Origin: Alligator mississippiensis
Taxonomy: Eukaryota > Chordata > Crocodylia > Alligatoridae
Length of the DNA stretch: 64,000 bases
Direction of reading: 5' to 3'
NCBI RefSeq assembly: GCF_030867095.1
Contig: NC_081835.1
Span: 40,903,892 to 40,967,891, forward strand
Part shown: positions 23,001-38,000 of the stretch, one piece after another
Position numbering within the stretch: the first letter of the stretch is position 1
Layout of the letters: each line of letters begins with the position of its first letter
Translations under genes and position numbers: made by a program
The notes under the pieces: model-generated
Told to the model about the DNA's origin: nothing
Database searches by the model: none
Seen by the model: only the letters and a program-made list of their open reading frames with translations

Positions 23001-26000
23001 CAGGGAGGCAAGGTGAGGCAGAAGCAGCTCAACCATGTATGCCGCTATCAGTTTCCACTGCCAGGATGGTGTCCTGAGTGAGGGCGCACTAGCTTGGCAG
23101 CTGTAGGAGGCCATGCCTGGTCTGCTGGACCCTTGCTCTGGGGAGTGCACAGCTATTCTTAATGGACAGTCAGCTCAGCACCTGTGGCCCTGGAACTGGG
23201 CATTCAGTGGGGGAGGTAGGGCAGCCCCAACAGGCAATACGCACAAAGCAAACATTGCATGAATCTCCAACCTCCCCAGCTGTTGTCCTGTAGAGCTCAG
23301 ATGTTTACCTGCAGAGAGGAAGGTTATGATACCCTACCTGATGTAGGGACAGCACATCCATACAGGGCTAGAGCTGAGCCTGGGCAAAAAGACTATGGCC
23401 CCAATGTGCACATACCCTCAGGCTGTGGCACCCTCAAGACTCTTCAGGGCAAGGCCTATTACTGGCCTGCAGACTGGTCCCTGCTGCTGTCTGTGCTTTG
23501 TGCTGGGCTGTGATAGGGAGTGGTTGCAGAGCTTGTGGAGGAGAGGCCAGGTCAGGCCAGACCCACACAGAGGCCCATTGAAATACTGCTCATCCCAAGC
23601 ACAATCACCCCTTCTTCTGCCCAACACGGCCTTGCCACGCCCCCAGCCTGTAACCCAGCTGGCTCCTGCCTGGGGGCAGCTCTGGCCTCTACAACAAAGG
23701 CCTTTCTGAGGGACTGTCCACCCGCTAGCACAGGATGCAGCAGAAGTGGAGAGGCCAGTGACCACACAAAGGGGCAGTGTCCTGGCAGCCCAGGGCTGCT
23801 CAGCAGCTGCTGGCTTGTTCAGTTTATTCTAACAGGACTGGCTAACCTCTACCAGGACCCATGCAAACCCAGTTGTTCACAGAGCTATCAGTGGCAGAAA
23901 AGGCCGTAGGAGGCCAACAGCACTGCCATCAGGCTGGGGATGCACATCTAGGCTGGATGGGCAAAACATAGAGAGCACAGACACCTCTGGATGATGATCC
24001 TCATCCTCCCAAACCTCCAGCTGTGCTAGGTCTTTGACAGCTCCCAGAGTTGCTCAGCTGAATCAGTCCATGATATCCCTGGCCCACAGCACTGTCTCTT
24101 TGGCCTTGGTGTGGACCATCTCACAATGTGCCAGCTCAGGGCCTGGCCATGATTCAGATAACAGCAATACTGCACTGATTCCCACATGAGGCTGTTCAGC
24201 CAGGGTCAATGTGGTTGTCATCCTAAACTGGACCAGTCTCAGACTGCCACCCACATCTAAAAGTGCTCTCTGCCCTGAAATAAGCCTGCATCTGTCCCAG
24301 AGAAGACCCCCAAGCAGACCCTGCTTTCTGTGCTGGGGTAGGTTCTGTTTCCTACCTGGTCAAAGGAGGAGTAACAAGCATGTCTGCAGCAAAATGTAGC
24401 ACAACATGCTTGTGGAGGGGGAAAACTGAAGCACAGAGGGATGGGACTCATTTAAATTGCTAGGAGTGATTTGTGAGAGACCTGGGAATGGACCCAGGAG
24501 TTTGGGGTGGCAACTGCTGCTCTATCTGTTCAGCCTATGGGTCATATAGGTCACTGTTAGGGCAGCTTGTCCCACACCCAGCTTGCCAGGGCAACACAGA
24601 CCGCACTGCTCTTGTAAGACCATGGCAGAGCTGCGGCTGAAGCCCTGGAACTTGTAACATAGCCCTCAGCCTTGGCCATGAACGGAGGGGGAGGCAGCTG
24701 GCTGCCTGGAGCTGGGGTGGGCGGGATTAGTTCTCCCTGGAGGCATCCAGCTTCCTGGCCTTTTGATGCATCTGGCCTCACCATTTTTTTTCACCACATG
24801 CTGGGATGGCTTGGAGGGGAGGCAGGGTTTGCCTCAGCCCACTGCTGCTTACCCCTCCCCAGCCCCAGGACTCCCTCTGCTCACCCTCACCACCCTTCAC
24901 AGGGATAGCAGGACCAGAACCTGGCAGAGACCTCCCAGGGCCTGGGTAACCCCCTCCCTGGCCTGATTGGCTTTCCTCACAAGGGTGGCAATGGCCTTTA
25001 ATGCCTGACACTGTCTTAACTGCCTCCCTATGCTGAGAACTAGCAGTTAACTCTGTCTTTGCTGTGCAGCACAGCCTCTATCCTAAACACTCCTCCTGAG
25101 CAGGCCTCTTGCCTCTGCTATGCAGAGCTCATCTAAGTTGGGCACTGCCATCCACCTCATTCTCCTCAGCTGATTCAGAGGCTCCACACAGCTTTCCTGT
25201 GCCATTCACATGTAGGGGAGCTATGTCCTGGCTGGATCAGACTGCAAAGCATGGGGATTGCCCCAACAAAGATCAGGTCTCAGAACGGGGGCTGCACATT
25301 CCTTCCTGCTGGATGAAATCCAAGTGCCTTGGGGAGCTGGGTGGGAGAGCTCCCCCTTTGCAGTCAGTGTCAGCCCCATTGCCCCAGGGCAGCACTATGG
25401 GATGCCGTGTTGCAAATGCTCATGATTTTCAGCGTTGTTCTTAAAGTCGACACTTTGGGAATGTGAAAAACTTAGCTCTTTCTTTTATTTTTTATTTATA
25501 TACATATATAAAACAGTAAGAGCTAAAATAGTAAGAGCTGCGCTTCACATTCCTGAAGTGTCAACTTTAAGAACAATGCCAAAAATCATGAGAGTTGGCA
25601 ACACTGATATTGTCAGGGGTTGGGCCAGCCAGTCCCAGTGCAGCACTATGGGTTATTGTGCTCCAGGACGTGGGGTGGGTATGGTCTCCGTTTGCTGTTA
25701 GTGCCTGATCAGCATAGTGGTCGCCCCTGCTGTGAGGAAGAGTCTATATGCCCAGCTGGCACAGCCCACATAGCCATGTCAAGTCGTAGGGAGCAGTGAT
25801 AAACTGCAGCAGGGCTTGAGATATGAATATTGTTAGAGTTGAAATGGCAGCTCGGAAGGCGTCTTCCCCTCCCCCCCCTTTCCTGCCCCGGCCCCAGCCC
25901 CCAGCCAATCTGGTTCCAATCAGTGTTTCCTGTGCAGCAGGAAGCCAGGCCTTGCACTCCATAAACCCCCAGACAAAGAGGCTTCTATTGGAACAGACGG

Positions 26001-29000
26001 TCCCAATTTAAGCTCCCTCCTCCCCACACCCACTCGAGCTCTGGTTTCTCTCTGGCACATCTGCAAGCATGCAGAGAAGGAGCAGGCCGTCCCTGGGGAC
26101 TGGCTGTGCATGTCCTGGCCCTGTTGGGCCAGGCCTCGCAGAGAGTGCTGGGCAGGGAGCCGGGTGCTGGGGCACAGCCAGCCAAGGGAACAGCACACAG
26201 CAGGAGAGGGAGAGGCCAGCTCCTGCACACAGTGGTGCTGCTGAGGGGTGGCCTGTGGAAGGCCATGGGGATTGGCCCCACCCAGTCCAAGCCATGCCCC
26301 CAGGCCATCCCCTGCACACCAGAGGGAAGACTCCACACAGAAACAGAGGGTTCTCCGACAGCCCCTCAGAAACAGGCGTCCCACAGCCTTGCTGCCCATC
26401 CCCCTCTCCCACAACCTCAGAGATGGCCCACTGCCAAGCAGAAGTTAAGTTTACAGCTGCTTTTCATAACCAGAGCAGCGTAAGACAGCTGGAGTGTGTC
26501 CCCCTCCCCTGCATAAACAGCTTTCTCTGCCCCTGACATCCTGCTTCCTGCATCATCCTGCGTGCCCCAATGTCCCCTCCAACCTCCCTGTATAACCCCA
26601 CTCCTCTACAGCCCTCAGTTTCTCATCACCTCCTAGCTTCCTGCAAGCCCCCACCTCCCAGTGCTCCCTGCTTACTGGAAGTTGATCTGGGGAGTTAACA
26701 AATCCACATGCAGGGCCCTTAGCCTTTTTGGCCATGTTTTTCTGAGCTGAGAGTGTCTTTCACCTCAGGAGCTGGTGCATATTCTGTATTCTCTTCACAG
26801 AGCCTACCCTGCCTTTCCCAAGTGCCTATTCCTCCCAACCCTGCCTCCCCCAGAAGCCAAGATGTCTCAGGGAAGAAGTGGTCCCTGGGCTGTCAGAAGG
26901 CAGAGGAGAACAGTAAGGAACCAAAGGGAGAGTGGCCATTTTTGCTGGGGAGAGTTTGTGACCTCTGTCCCATCACTGCCACTGTGAAATGAATGCCACA
27001 AAGAGAAGCTGACTCCTTTGTAACAGTCTGCTCTCCCTAACCCTGCTTATAGGACATCTCCACATGCCCCACAGTAGCAGATAAGGCTCCTCCTGTATCC
27101 TCTCCTGTTCCTGTACCTGCACCCTGTGAGCATAGACCCCTGGGAGGGGAAGTGGACAGGGAGAACGAAGAGGACAACAACGCAACTGAACCGGGAGACA
27201 ACAATGAAGACAGCAACAGGATCAGCAGCAACGGAAGTGACAGTGACAAGGACAGTGAACAAACTGAGAATCTAAACCCCAAATCGGGGCCTGGACTAAG
27301 GGACTGTGATTGGGTTAGGGAAGGGCAGTGGTTGGGTGCAAGGGAGTGGGTGTGCAGTTTCTTAATGTGGTTTAAGGTGTGTGATGAAAAGTTTATGCTA
27401 GATGATGTGTATATATATTCCCCCCTTCACCTCCCCGCCCCCCCCCTCCCCCCCCCCCCCCCAAAAAAATCCAAAACATCTGTTTGGTTAGGGTTTGAGC
27501 CCCCAGGAGAACAGTCTTTATCCTCCTGTCCTGAGCTAGCTGGAAACCAGGTTAGGCCAGTGCTGGACATTGTTGACTGAACCTGGGTATGCACTGGCAG
27601 TGTCTTATTGCAGCCCATAATCCCTCACAGGAATGAGCAAAACTCAAAGTAACATTGGAGCCATGCTTTCCACTGAGAGCCAGGAGCCAGGGAACACCTG
27701 TCTCAGGGGCCAAACTCAGCTTTGCTGTAACAATGGAGACATGGCCAGCACCTTCAGAATGATATCTTGGATCCACTTCTAGAGGATTACGCCTTGGTTT
27801 CTGCTCTGCTGAAGTGGGTGTGGGATTTGTCTTGAAGAATTTCCAGCATCTTGTTGCAGGGAAGGGCAATACATTAATCCACTGTGCCTTACCATCATTC
27901 TACTTTCCCTCAACTCCATGGCCTAGGCTTAAGGAACTGATTCTGCTTTGCTCTAGGGTGCCTCACTCCCTGGGAAACCCACATCTGACAAAGAGCTGGT
28001 GCTGGTAGGTAGCTTTGGGAAGGTCAGGATGACAGAATGCCCATGGCCAAGAACTCTGGTAGGGAGGGTGCCTGGGCGAGCAGGGAGCTCTGGAGCAGAG
28101 TCCCCAAGCCAGTTTAGCTCTGGCTCTGGAGCCAGTCCCGTGCAGTCCAATGGTCCTGTTGTTCAAGGAGGCCTGGCTGCAACTGAGGATGGGCAGTTTA
28201 GCAGGGCTAGGTGGAGAAGGCTGGCTATCAGCCCAGGCTGTGGGGGCTTGCAGGCTGCAGAAAGGAGTTAAAGCTCTCTGCTGTTTGGCCCTCTGCCCAG
28301 GCAGCCACAGGCCTAAGTCCCATTTCCTGTGCCTGACAGCTCCCAGGCAGCCCTGCTCTGCCTCTCTCAGGCTCCCTGCTCCAGGCATCTGCTGCTGAAC
28401 TCAGCCCTCTTCTGGTCTGCAGAGGGGACTACACCAGGTCAGCAGGCATGCAGCATTCATGCAACGGGGGGTTGATCTCAGCAAGGGGGTGTTTTTCAAC
28501 ATGAACAGAAATGGGATATGTGGGCAATGTTCACCCATGTCCCAATGAAGGGATACTGCTTCGTCACTGTCTCCAGCTATAGCTCAGCCAGCTATCCTCA
28601 GAGCTGGGATACCTCCAGAGCTGTGGAGGTCACTGCAGTGTCTAGGGCATCCTACTCAGAGATGTGCTCTCCTCTTTCATCAGTGCAATGTAGGCAGTGC
28701 TGCCAAGGACAGTTTGACCAACTTGACACTAAAGCCTAAGGCCCACTGAGAAGCAGCTGTGTCCTGACCTAAAGCAGGAGAGGAAGTGAACCCATTAGGC
28801 CAGGGGTGCTCAACCCTTGGCCTGAGGATCAGATCTGGTCTGTGGAGCCATGTCACTTGGCCCTCAAGGCTCCCCATGGGTCCAAAAATTTGATTGAAGG
28901 GAAGCAATGGCTGCTGTACTCATGCTAAATTTCTGGACCCGTGGGGAGCCCTATGAGCAGGATAGCATGGCCCTGCATGCTAGATATGGGGGTGGGGAGT

Positions 29001-32000
29001 GCTGATCTGGGTGCAGAGGGGATGGCTGAAACAGTGCAGGGCCCAATCCCACCACTGAGGCTTCAGTCACTCAGAAGTGCTGAGCCTCAATTTAACTTCC
29101 TGCAACAGCCCCCCTCCCCGCAACACACTGGGCTTTAGTATTTGCCAGACTGTTGTTCCATACCAAGCCCCAACCTCCCTCCCTATAGGATAGAGGCCCT
29201 TAGTACCACTTAGAGTATGCTAGACCAAAGAGGAGAGCATGCCCAGAGAGCCCTTCTAGACATCAGGTCTACCCTACACCATGCCCCCCTGTTGTCCTGG
29301 AAGGGCTCTTAGGAGTGCAGCCAGTGCAGGGACAGATTGAGCCCTTGCCCAAACAGCCCTGTCCTGATGCTGTGGGCAAGAGCAGCCTTGGCAACAAAGG
29401 TGCAGATACCAGGGCTGGGAGAGACATACCTTGCAAGTGGAGGCTGGCAGAGGCTGGAAACGGGTAAGCCGGGGCTCTGAGAGCTGCAGGAAGCTGTTAC
29501 AGTAGGCGCTGAGGTGCTGGTGCCCCCATACCAACTTGAAGAGCTCTAGGCATGCCAGGCCAGCCACCGCTGCTGTTGTGGTGGCAATGGCAGGCACGAT
29601 CCGGCCAGCAATCCGCTTGCTCTGTGGGCAATTGGGCAAAGCACATCAGCAGCAGCTCCCCAGGGCTGTGTAAGATGTGGAAAGGACCTCCCAACCAGGC
29701 TCCTCTGCCTGGGAATGTAATAGCCCCAATCTCCCCATAGGGATGCTATAGATACATTCCTGCCATAGACTCACTCCTAGGGGCATCATAGATTTTCACC
29801 TTGCACTTGTCAGCAGGCGGAATGCCATAGTTCTCAGCTCGTAGGTTGGATGCGACCGTGATAAAATCAATGTGGCAGTTGCTATCATCATCCTGCAGAG
29901 AACAGTGAGGGAGAGAGCAGAATGAGAATCCAAAGGTGGTACCAAACCTCCCAAAGACAGGGCTTGGTGGCTGCCTCTCTTGGGACAGCAGAGACCCTCT
30001 GGCTGTCAGAAGTGATCAAGAGCAAGAGGCTAGCACCTCAGTCCCAGTAGTTCCATGGAGAATGGCTGCCAGTCTGGAGAGGGCTGTTTATGGGGCTCCT
30101 TTGGAAGACAGGCTGTGATAGTTCCAACTGACCACTCCCGCCCACGCCCTGCCTGACGAGTCAGGCAACAGCATGGCTAGGGACCTCAGATCCCTGCAGG
30201 ACCACTGCATTGCTGAGAGGGCCTTTGCACCCATTCATACCAAAACTGAAAGGCCAGGGTGTGTAAGGGTATGCATGCTGCTCCCCAGCGATTGAGTGGG
30301 GGCTGGAGGGGGATCCTGCACCTAGCGCTAAGGACTCTGCTCAGCCATAATTGTGCTGGCAGCTCCAGGCCCACCATCAATTGGAGCACTGTAGGAACCA
30401 GCCCAATCCCCTGGGTGTGAAGGCTGTGGTTAGACATGGGCAGTGACAAACAGCTGTCAGGGAGAGGTAGCATTGATAAAGGAATGCCCTTGTGGAACTG
30501 CAGGGCCATACTCCCCATCTATGGAACTGTACATAGTGCCCTGCCCATGGGAACCTCCTGCAGACCCACTCCCCTGGGAAACCAGCCAGGGCCACAGGCA
30601 CCAAGACTCAAAACTTCTTGTGCCACTTTCCCACCACAATCTTCTGTGCCCTGGCAGCTGGGTCTGCCTCCTGAATGGAGAAGCCAAAAGAAAGCCAGTT
30701 AGAGAAAAACAGCTCCTGGTACCTTCTCAAAGTGAATTGGTTCCATAAGGTAGGCGCTGAAGAGATTCTTGCTCACCAGCTCATGGCGGAGCTCTGCAAG
30801 CTCCTGACTCAGCTTTGCCAAACGACCCTCATCTGTAGGGGAACAGAGTGAGTGGAGGAAGAAGTGACCCTCTTGTTATCTCAGACCCCTCTGGGCACAG
30901 TCAGAGCCGTGTCACTTTAGGGGATACATGACCCAGAAGCAGAGAGGATACTGGCAAAGGTCCCAGGACTGAGCACCTGTGTCCTTCCATGGACTGAACC
31001 GAGGTCTTTTCCACATGGACTCTGCTATCCCTGTGGACATGAGGGGGGCACTGCCTGGGGTGCCTGAGACTTGGGCCAAGTTGGACCAGTGATCATGTCA
31101 GTGTCCATAAGAAACCAGTCAGCTGGACCTCCCAAGGAGGACTCAGTGTGCCTGTTTGACAGCAACACTGGGCAGTGTTTGCATACCCTCATACACCATT
31201 ACCTGTCAGTTTTGGCATGAATGAGTGCAAAGGCCGCCTCAGCAATGCAGTGTCCTGCAGGGATCTGAGATTTCTAGTCGTGCTGTTGCCTGGCTACTGT
31301 CAGGCAGGGCTTGGGAGGAAATGGTCAGAGTCAGGGATGTCACAGCCTCTGTCTTCCAGAGGAGCCCCATAAACAGCTATCTCCAGTGTGCTTGTTGCAC
31401 ACCATTTGTCTGTACATGGGGCTGCAAGCGAACCACACCAAAGACTTAAACAGGAATGAGTCAGGACTGAGTGCCCCTTGGAACCAGAACCCACCACTCA
31501 CCAGGGGCTGAGGTACAGAAGCTGAGCCACTCTGTTAGGCTGTCAAGGAAGGTACATGTGGAAGACTGGCAGTCAATGACTGGGGTCATCAACTAACCCC
31601 TACATAGGAAGTGAGGTGCTGTCAGTTGTAGTGCATAAGAGACACTGACACAGATCTGGAACAGCAGGCCTGTGCAAGGCAGCAGGAAGTATTTCAAGCA
31701 ATGGGTTCTGCTGGGCAGATCTAAAGATCCAGAGCAAGCAGCAGACAAGGCTGCTAGGAGTGCCCCCCTCCTTCATACACCCCCAAGGCTCCCAGGATCA
31801 TCTGTTCAGGGAGCAATGCAGTTATTAGGCAGGGCAGGGCAAGGCAGGGCAGGAACTCCTTACCAGCTGCAGTCGATGTCTCTTGCAACTCCTCATCTGT
31901 GACTGGGATCTTCACCCCAGCCTGTGGCTTGAAGGGCAGCAAGGTCGTAGAATGTAGGGTCTCCTGGATGGCTGCTGTGTCCCCAGACATCTGTAGCTTG

Positions 32001-35000
32001 TGCATCTGAGCAAACAGGCTGGCAGCAGCTATGATGTACTGCATGTGGGTATCCTGCAGGCATGGCCAGACTCAGTGGGACTCTCCTGCTGTCTCACAGC
32101 CATCCCCTACCATCTTTTTCTCCCATCATATCCCCCCACTTATCACAAAATGGAAGGGAGCTCAGGAAGACATTGGGCACTTTTACATATACTCTGGGGG
32201 TAGAGAGGCAGTGCTCCAGGAGCTGTTCTAATTAAAGCGCCACAGCATCTTGTGTATTAGCGTCCCCATGCTTCAAAATGATGACGGGGAGCTTGAAATA
32301 AAGCTTGTTCAACAAGCTGTAGGCAAAATGCCCCTGCTGCCATTGTGAAGCACAGGGACACTGATACACAAGACATGGGAGGCTGCTGGAGCACAGTAAT
32401 TGCCACGCTCTAGCAGGCTCTATTAATTGAGTCTGTAATTACAGCACATCAGAGCAGCATCTGTGCTTGTGTACAGGCATGCATCTAGTCCAAGCCCCTG
32501 CTCAAAGAGGGACCATCCCCAACTGCATAATTCCAGCCAGGGCTCTGTTGAGCTGGGCCTTAAAAACCTCCAAGGACGGATATTCCACCACCTCTCTAGA
32601 TAATTGCTTCCAGTGCTTTACCATCCTCCTAGTGAGAGTTTTTGCTAATATCTAACCTAAACTTCCATTGCTGCAACTTGAGACCATCGCTCCTTGTTCT
32701 GTCATCTGCCACCACTGAGAATAGCCTAACTGCATCCTCTTGGACACCACCCTTCAGGTAGTTAAAGACTGGTATCAAATCCCTACTCAGTCTTCTCTTC
32801 TGCAGACTAAATAAGCCCAGTTCCCTCAGCCTCTCCTCATAAGTCATATACCCCAGCCCCCTCACCATTTTCATTACCTTCAACTAGACACTTTCCAACT
32901 TGTACATATCCTTTTTGTAGTGGAAAGCCCAAAACTAGACACAGTACTCCAGACATGGCTTCAACAGGGTTGAACAGAAGGGAATAATTACTTCCCTCAA
33001 TCTGCTGGCAATACTCCTATTAATGCAACCCAGTATGCTGTTAGCCTTCTGGGCAACAAAGGCACACAGCTGACTCATATCCAGTTTATTGTTTACTGTA
33101 ACCACCAGGTCCTTTTCTGCAAAGCTGCTGCTTAGCCAGTTAGTCCGCCAGCCTGTAGCAGAGCATGGGATTCTTCCATTCTAAGTGCAGGACTTAGCAC
33201 TTTTCCTTATTTAACCTCATAAGATTCCTTTTAGCCCAATTCTCCAATTTGTCTAGCTCACTCTGAATTCTAGCCCTACCCTTCAGTGTATCTACTACTT
33301 CCCCCACCTTGGTGTTGTCTGCAAACTTGCTGAGGGTGCACTCTATGCCATCTTCCAACTCATGGATAAAGATACTGAACAAAACTGGCCCCAGGACCGA
33401 CCACTGGGGCATTCCACTTAATACCAGCTGCCAACTACACATCAAGCCACTGATCACTACCTGTTGAGCCCAACAATCGAGCCAGCTTTCTATTCACCTT
33501 ACAGTCCGTTCATCCAACCTGTATTTCCTCAGCTTCCTCGCATTTCCTGCATCTGCAGGGCCAGTTATCTCATCATAGAAGGCAATCAGGTTGATCAGAC
33601 ATGACTTGCCCTTGGTGAACGCATGCTGACTGTTTCTGATCACTTTCTTCTCCTCCAAATGCTTAGAAATGGCTTCCTTGAGGATCTGCTCCATGATTTT
33701 TCCAGGGACGGAGGTGAGGCTGGCTGGTCTGTAGTTCCCTAGATCCTCCTTCTTCCCTTTGTTAAAGATGGGCACTATATTTGCCCTTTAGGACCTTTCC
33801 TGATTGCCATGAGTTTTCAAAGATAATTGCCAGCAATTCCACAATCATATCAGTCAACTCCTTCAGCATACTTGGATGCACTGCATCCAGCCCCATGCAT
33901 CCAGCTTTTCTAAACAGTCCCTAACCTGTTCTTTCACCACTGTCACCTTCTCCCCAAATTGTGCTACCCAGTAGTCTGACAGCTGGCCTTGCCTGTGAAG
34001 TCTGAGGTAAAAAAGGAATCAAGTACTTTAGCCTTTTCCTCATCATGTTACTAGGTTGCCTCACCCATTCAGTAAAGGACCCACTCTTTCCCTGATCTTC
34101 CTCTTGTTGCTAAAATACTTGTAGAAACCCTTCTTGTTACCCTTCACGTCCCTTGCTAGCTGTAACTCCAATTGCACTTTGGCCTTCCCTGCATGCCTGA
34201 GCAATACTCTTACATTCTCCTCTCTAGTCATCTGTCCAAGCTTCCACTTGTAAACTGTTTTGTTTTTAAGCTCACTGAAGAGTTCTTTGCTAAGCCAAGC
34301 TGGCTGCCTGCCATATTTACTATTCTTCCTGCACATGGGGGTTTGTTTTGTTCCTGTGCCCTCAGTATGATTATTTAAAATACAACCAGCTCTCCTGGAC
34401 TCCTTTCCCCCTCCCAGGGGATCCTACCCATCAGCCCCCTGAGGGAACCAAAGTCTGCTTTACTAAATCCAGGGTCCTTACTCTGCTGCTCTCCTTCCTT
34501 CTTTTCCTCAGGATCCTGAACTCAATCATCTTGTGGTTGTTGCTGTCCAAGTTGCCATCCACTACTACATTCCTCACCAGTTCTTCCCTGTTTCCCCAGC
34601 AGGTCAAAAAAGCATGACCCCTAGTTGGTCGCTCCAACACTTGCACCAGGAAGTTGTCTCCAAAGCTCTCCAAAAACTTTCTAAATTGCCTGCACACTGC
34701 TATATTGCCCTCCCAGCATATCTCAGGGTAATTGAAGTCCTTCATGAGAATGAGAGTCTGTGATCTGGAAACTTCCACTAGTTGTCCGAAAAAGCCTCAT
34801 TTACCTCATCCTCCTATTCTGGTGATCTATAGCAGACACACACCATGACATCACTATTGTTGCTCTCTCCTCTGTCCTTAACCCAGAGACTTTCAACAGC
34901 CCTATCTCCAGTTTCATACCGGAGCTATGAGCAATCTTACAGCTCTTTTACATACAGCGCAACTCCTCCTCTTTTCCCTGCCTGTCCTTCCTGAACAGTT

Positions 35001-38000
35001 TGTACCCATCCATGACTCCAGTTATGCAAGCTATTCAACCAAGTCTCAGTTATTCCAATCACATCACAGTTCTGTGACTGTGCAAGGATTTACAATTCTT
35101 CCTGCTTGTTTCCCAGACTGTGTGTTCATGTACAGATACCTGAGATAACTAGCCAACTGCCCTACTTTCTCAGTAAGAATGAGGAGGCCACCCTAGTTTC
35201 CCCCTCCTCCTTGTGCTTCCTCTGTCTTCCACTTTCTTACTTATCTCAGGGCTTTGGGCTCCATCCCCCAGTGAACCTAGCTGAAGGCCTTCCTCACTAG
35301 GTTAGGGAACCTGTCTGCAAAGATGCTCTTCCTTCTCTTCAAGAGGATCCTGCCTCTTTCTAGCAATCCTTATTCTTGGAACAACATACCATGGTCGAAG
35401 ACGCCAAATCCCTGCTCAGAACACCATCTTTGCAGCCATGCATTGATATGCAGGTTATGTGCAGTCCTGCCTGGGCTCTTCCCCTTGACTGGAAGGATAG
35501 GAGAACACCACCTGTGGCCCTGTCCCCTTCACCCTTGCATCCAAACCCCTGTAGTCACTCTTGATCTGTCCAGGGTCACTCCTGGCAGTATCACTGGTGC
35601 CCACATGGATGAACAATATGGAGTACCGGTCAGAAGTTTGGACGAGTCTTGGTAAACCTTCCGTGACATCTTGGATCTGGGCTCCAGGCGAGCAGCAGAT
35701 CTCCCAGGACAACAGGTCACGCCAGCAGACAGATGCCTCCATCACCCACAGAAGAGTCTCCAACCACCACCACCCACCGCTTCTTCTTCATGGCAGTGGT
35801 CTTTGATCCTCCCCACCTTGGGGATTCTTGGCCTGGCCCCTTCCACCAATGGAATGCACTCTTCCTCTGTTGCTAGAGCTCCATGTCTATTTTCCAGGCA
35901 AACTGCTGCAGGTGGGGACGGTAACTTTTTGTTGCCAGAGGTCACAAGTTTCCAGCTCCTACTCTTCTAGGAGTCCATCCTCTCAGAACTGGTTTTCCAG
36001 GGAACCAGGCTGCTGCAGAGGCTCCTCCACCCAGGATATAGGTATGGGCACCCCCTTGTCCAAAGGGCAAAGTACTGGCTGCCCATGCCCAGGGTAAACA
36101 AGACCCCAGGCAGTAGCATAATAGAGAGGGAGGCGAATGGGACAGCTACCTCGGGCACCACTTTTGCATGTGTGTATGCAGTACTGCACTGTTGTGATCA
36201 GCAACATAGCAGAAAACACAGCCCCAAGCACTGCATGGCTGCCCAGAACACAGCACTGCCCAGCTACCCATTGGTCCTAGGACACCATGATGCCCCGTTG
36301 TTAGAAAGGGCAGATGGGGAAGAGCCAGATTCACATCTGGGGTGCTTGGGGTGAACTCCAGGAGTGGCTGAGCAGTGCAAGAGGCTGTTGAAGGGGGAAG
36401 CACTTGGGACACTTGGATCCAGGACAGGCAGAGCTATGGGGGACAGGGGCAGGAACAGCTTCAGTTGGGACCCCAGGGCTGGCTCACTGTGAGACAGGAC
36501 TACCCGTGTTCCCCTTGGTTAGAAGCATGAGTAGAGGCTCTGACCAGCTCTTCAAGTGCCCATTGCCAACTGTACCAAAACTGCTGGGATAAGCCCTGAG
36601 GTACTGGGCACTAATGCCAGATTCCAGAGAAATGGTGTGCCAGGCTGGGCTGTGACCCACCCAAAGGAGGTGCACACTTGTACTAGCAAATCTTTCTGCA
36701 GCTACCTGGGACCCAATCCCTCCACACCACTGACACCTATCAAAGCCTTACTCTTGCACACAGCCCCTCACCTCAATGGCTGCACCCCTGGTGTTTGCAC
36801 ACACCATCTTGGCAGCTGCCTTCCCTGTTCCAGGGCACTGTGCACCATATCTAGATCCTGCCAAAAGGCCCTCCTGTGGCATTGCCATAGTTCTGGCACC
36901 AGTGCTGACCCCTGGCTGCCAGCTCCCACCAAAAGCATTGCCCTGTCCTAGGGGCCCAGCTCTGTACTTACATTGTTGCAGTCAAACTCCAGGGGCCGGG
37001 GACATTTCCTGATCCCTGACCAGAAGGGGATCCCCAAGCTGGTCACCTGTGGACAGGGAAAGCACAGATCAGGCATGGATGTTCAGGCTCAGCCAAGCAA
37101 GGGCTCAGGCTGGGAGCACAGGGACCCACCTAGCCCATGCACAGCTTTGCAAGCATTCCTCCTGATACGTTGGGACGCTAACAAGCCAGTGTACCTGGAA
37201 GAAGGCAGTGACTCCAGGTCCTGGAAGGGACTCTGGTGTGGGACATGTGGACTTGATGAGAGCCTTGAGATTTATGTGGGAAGCAAATGAGTGGGCACGG
37301 GTTGGGGAGTCTCCAGAGCAGGAGATTGAGAGGTAAGAACTGAGTGAGAGATGCAGGGTGCAGCAAGGCTCCTAGGGGCATAATGGGATACAGAATGTGG
37401 GGAGGCTCCCAGGGCTGAGACAGGGCACATTTTGGGCCATGATCTGGGACACTGCAGGGTGGCTCTTACATGGTCAGGGGGGAAACTGTGCAGCAGCTGC
37501 TGGATGCTGTTGTGGTAAAGGCTCTCCCAGCGATGCCGGGCCCAGTACACACAGTCCTGCCAGGATTGTGGTTTCTCCAGCAGGCTACTGCGCACCAGCT
37601 CCAGGACCTCTAGTGCCTCCATACTTGGCTGCTGCCCGTCCAGGAAAGTTGAGTCCCTGTGAGACATGGCAGTGTTCAGCACTTCAAGCTCTCACAAACC
37701 TTTTCATCTCCACCCTCCCCCAACCACCATCCAAAAAGGTAATGTGGGAGAAGAACCGCAGTACCCTGGCAAGGAGTGAAAGCTGAGGCTAGAACTCAGA
37801 AGCCCTGGGCCACTTAGGTGAAGGCTAGTGCGACAACCCAGGCCCTGAGAGGCCCAGTGCTGGAGCCCAGGAATCTCACAGCTGCTGGGGTCATCATCAG
37901 CAAAAGCTGATGAGAGAACCATGGATAACAAAGGACATGGCCTGTCTGTGCTGCGGCCAGTCCCAGGGCTCTGACTTGTTCACATGAAAGCCATGGAGGA

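Noticed and set aside
25920-26536. Paired open frames of 125-164 codons in a UBA7 intron
   Set aside because: Frames on both strands mirror each other, have biased Pro/Ser/His composition and no splice or domain support.
28801-28965. Possible hAT element beginning CAGGGGTGCTCAACCC
   Set aside because: No inverted right end or 8-bp duplication could be found, so it is mentioned only as a possible left end in the intron entry.
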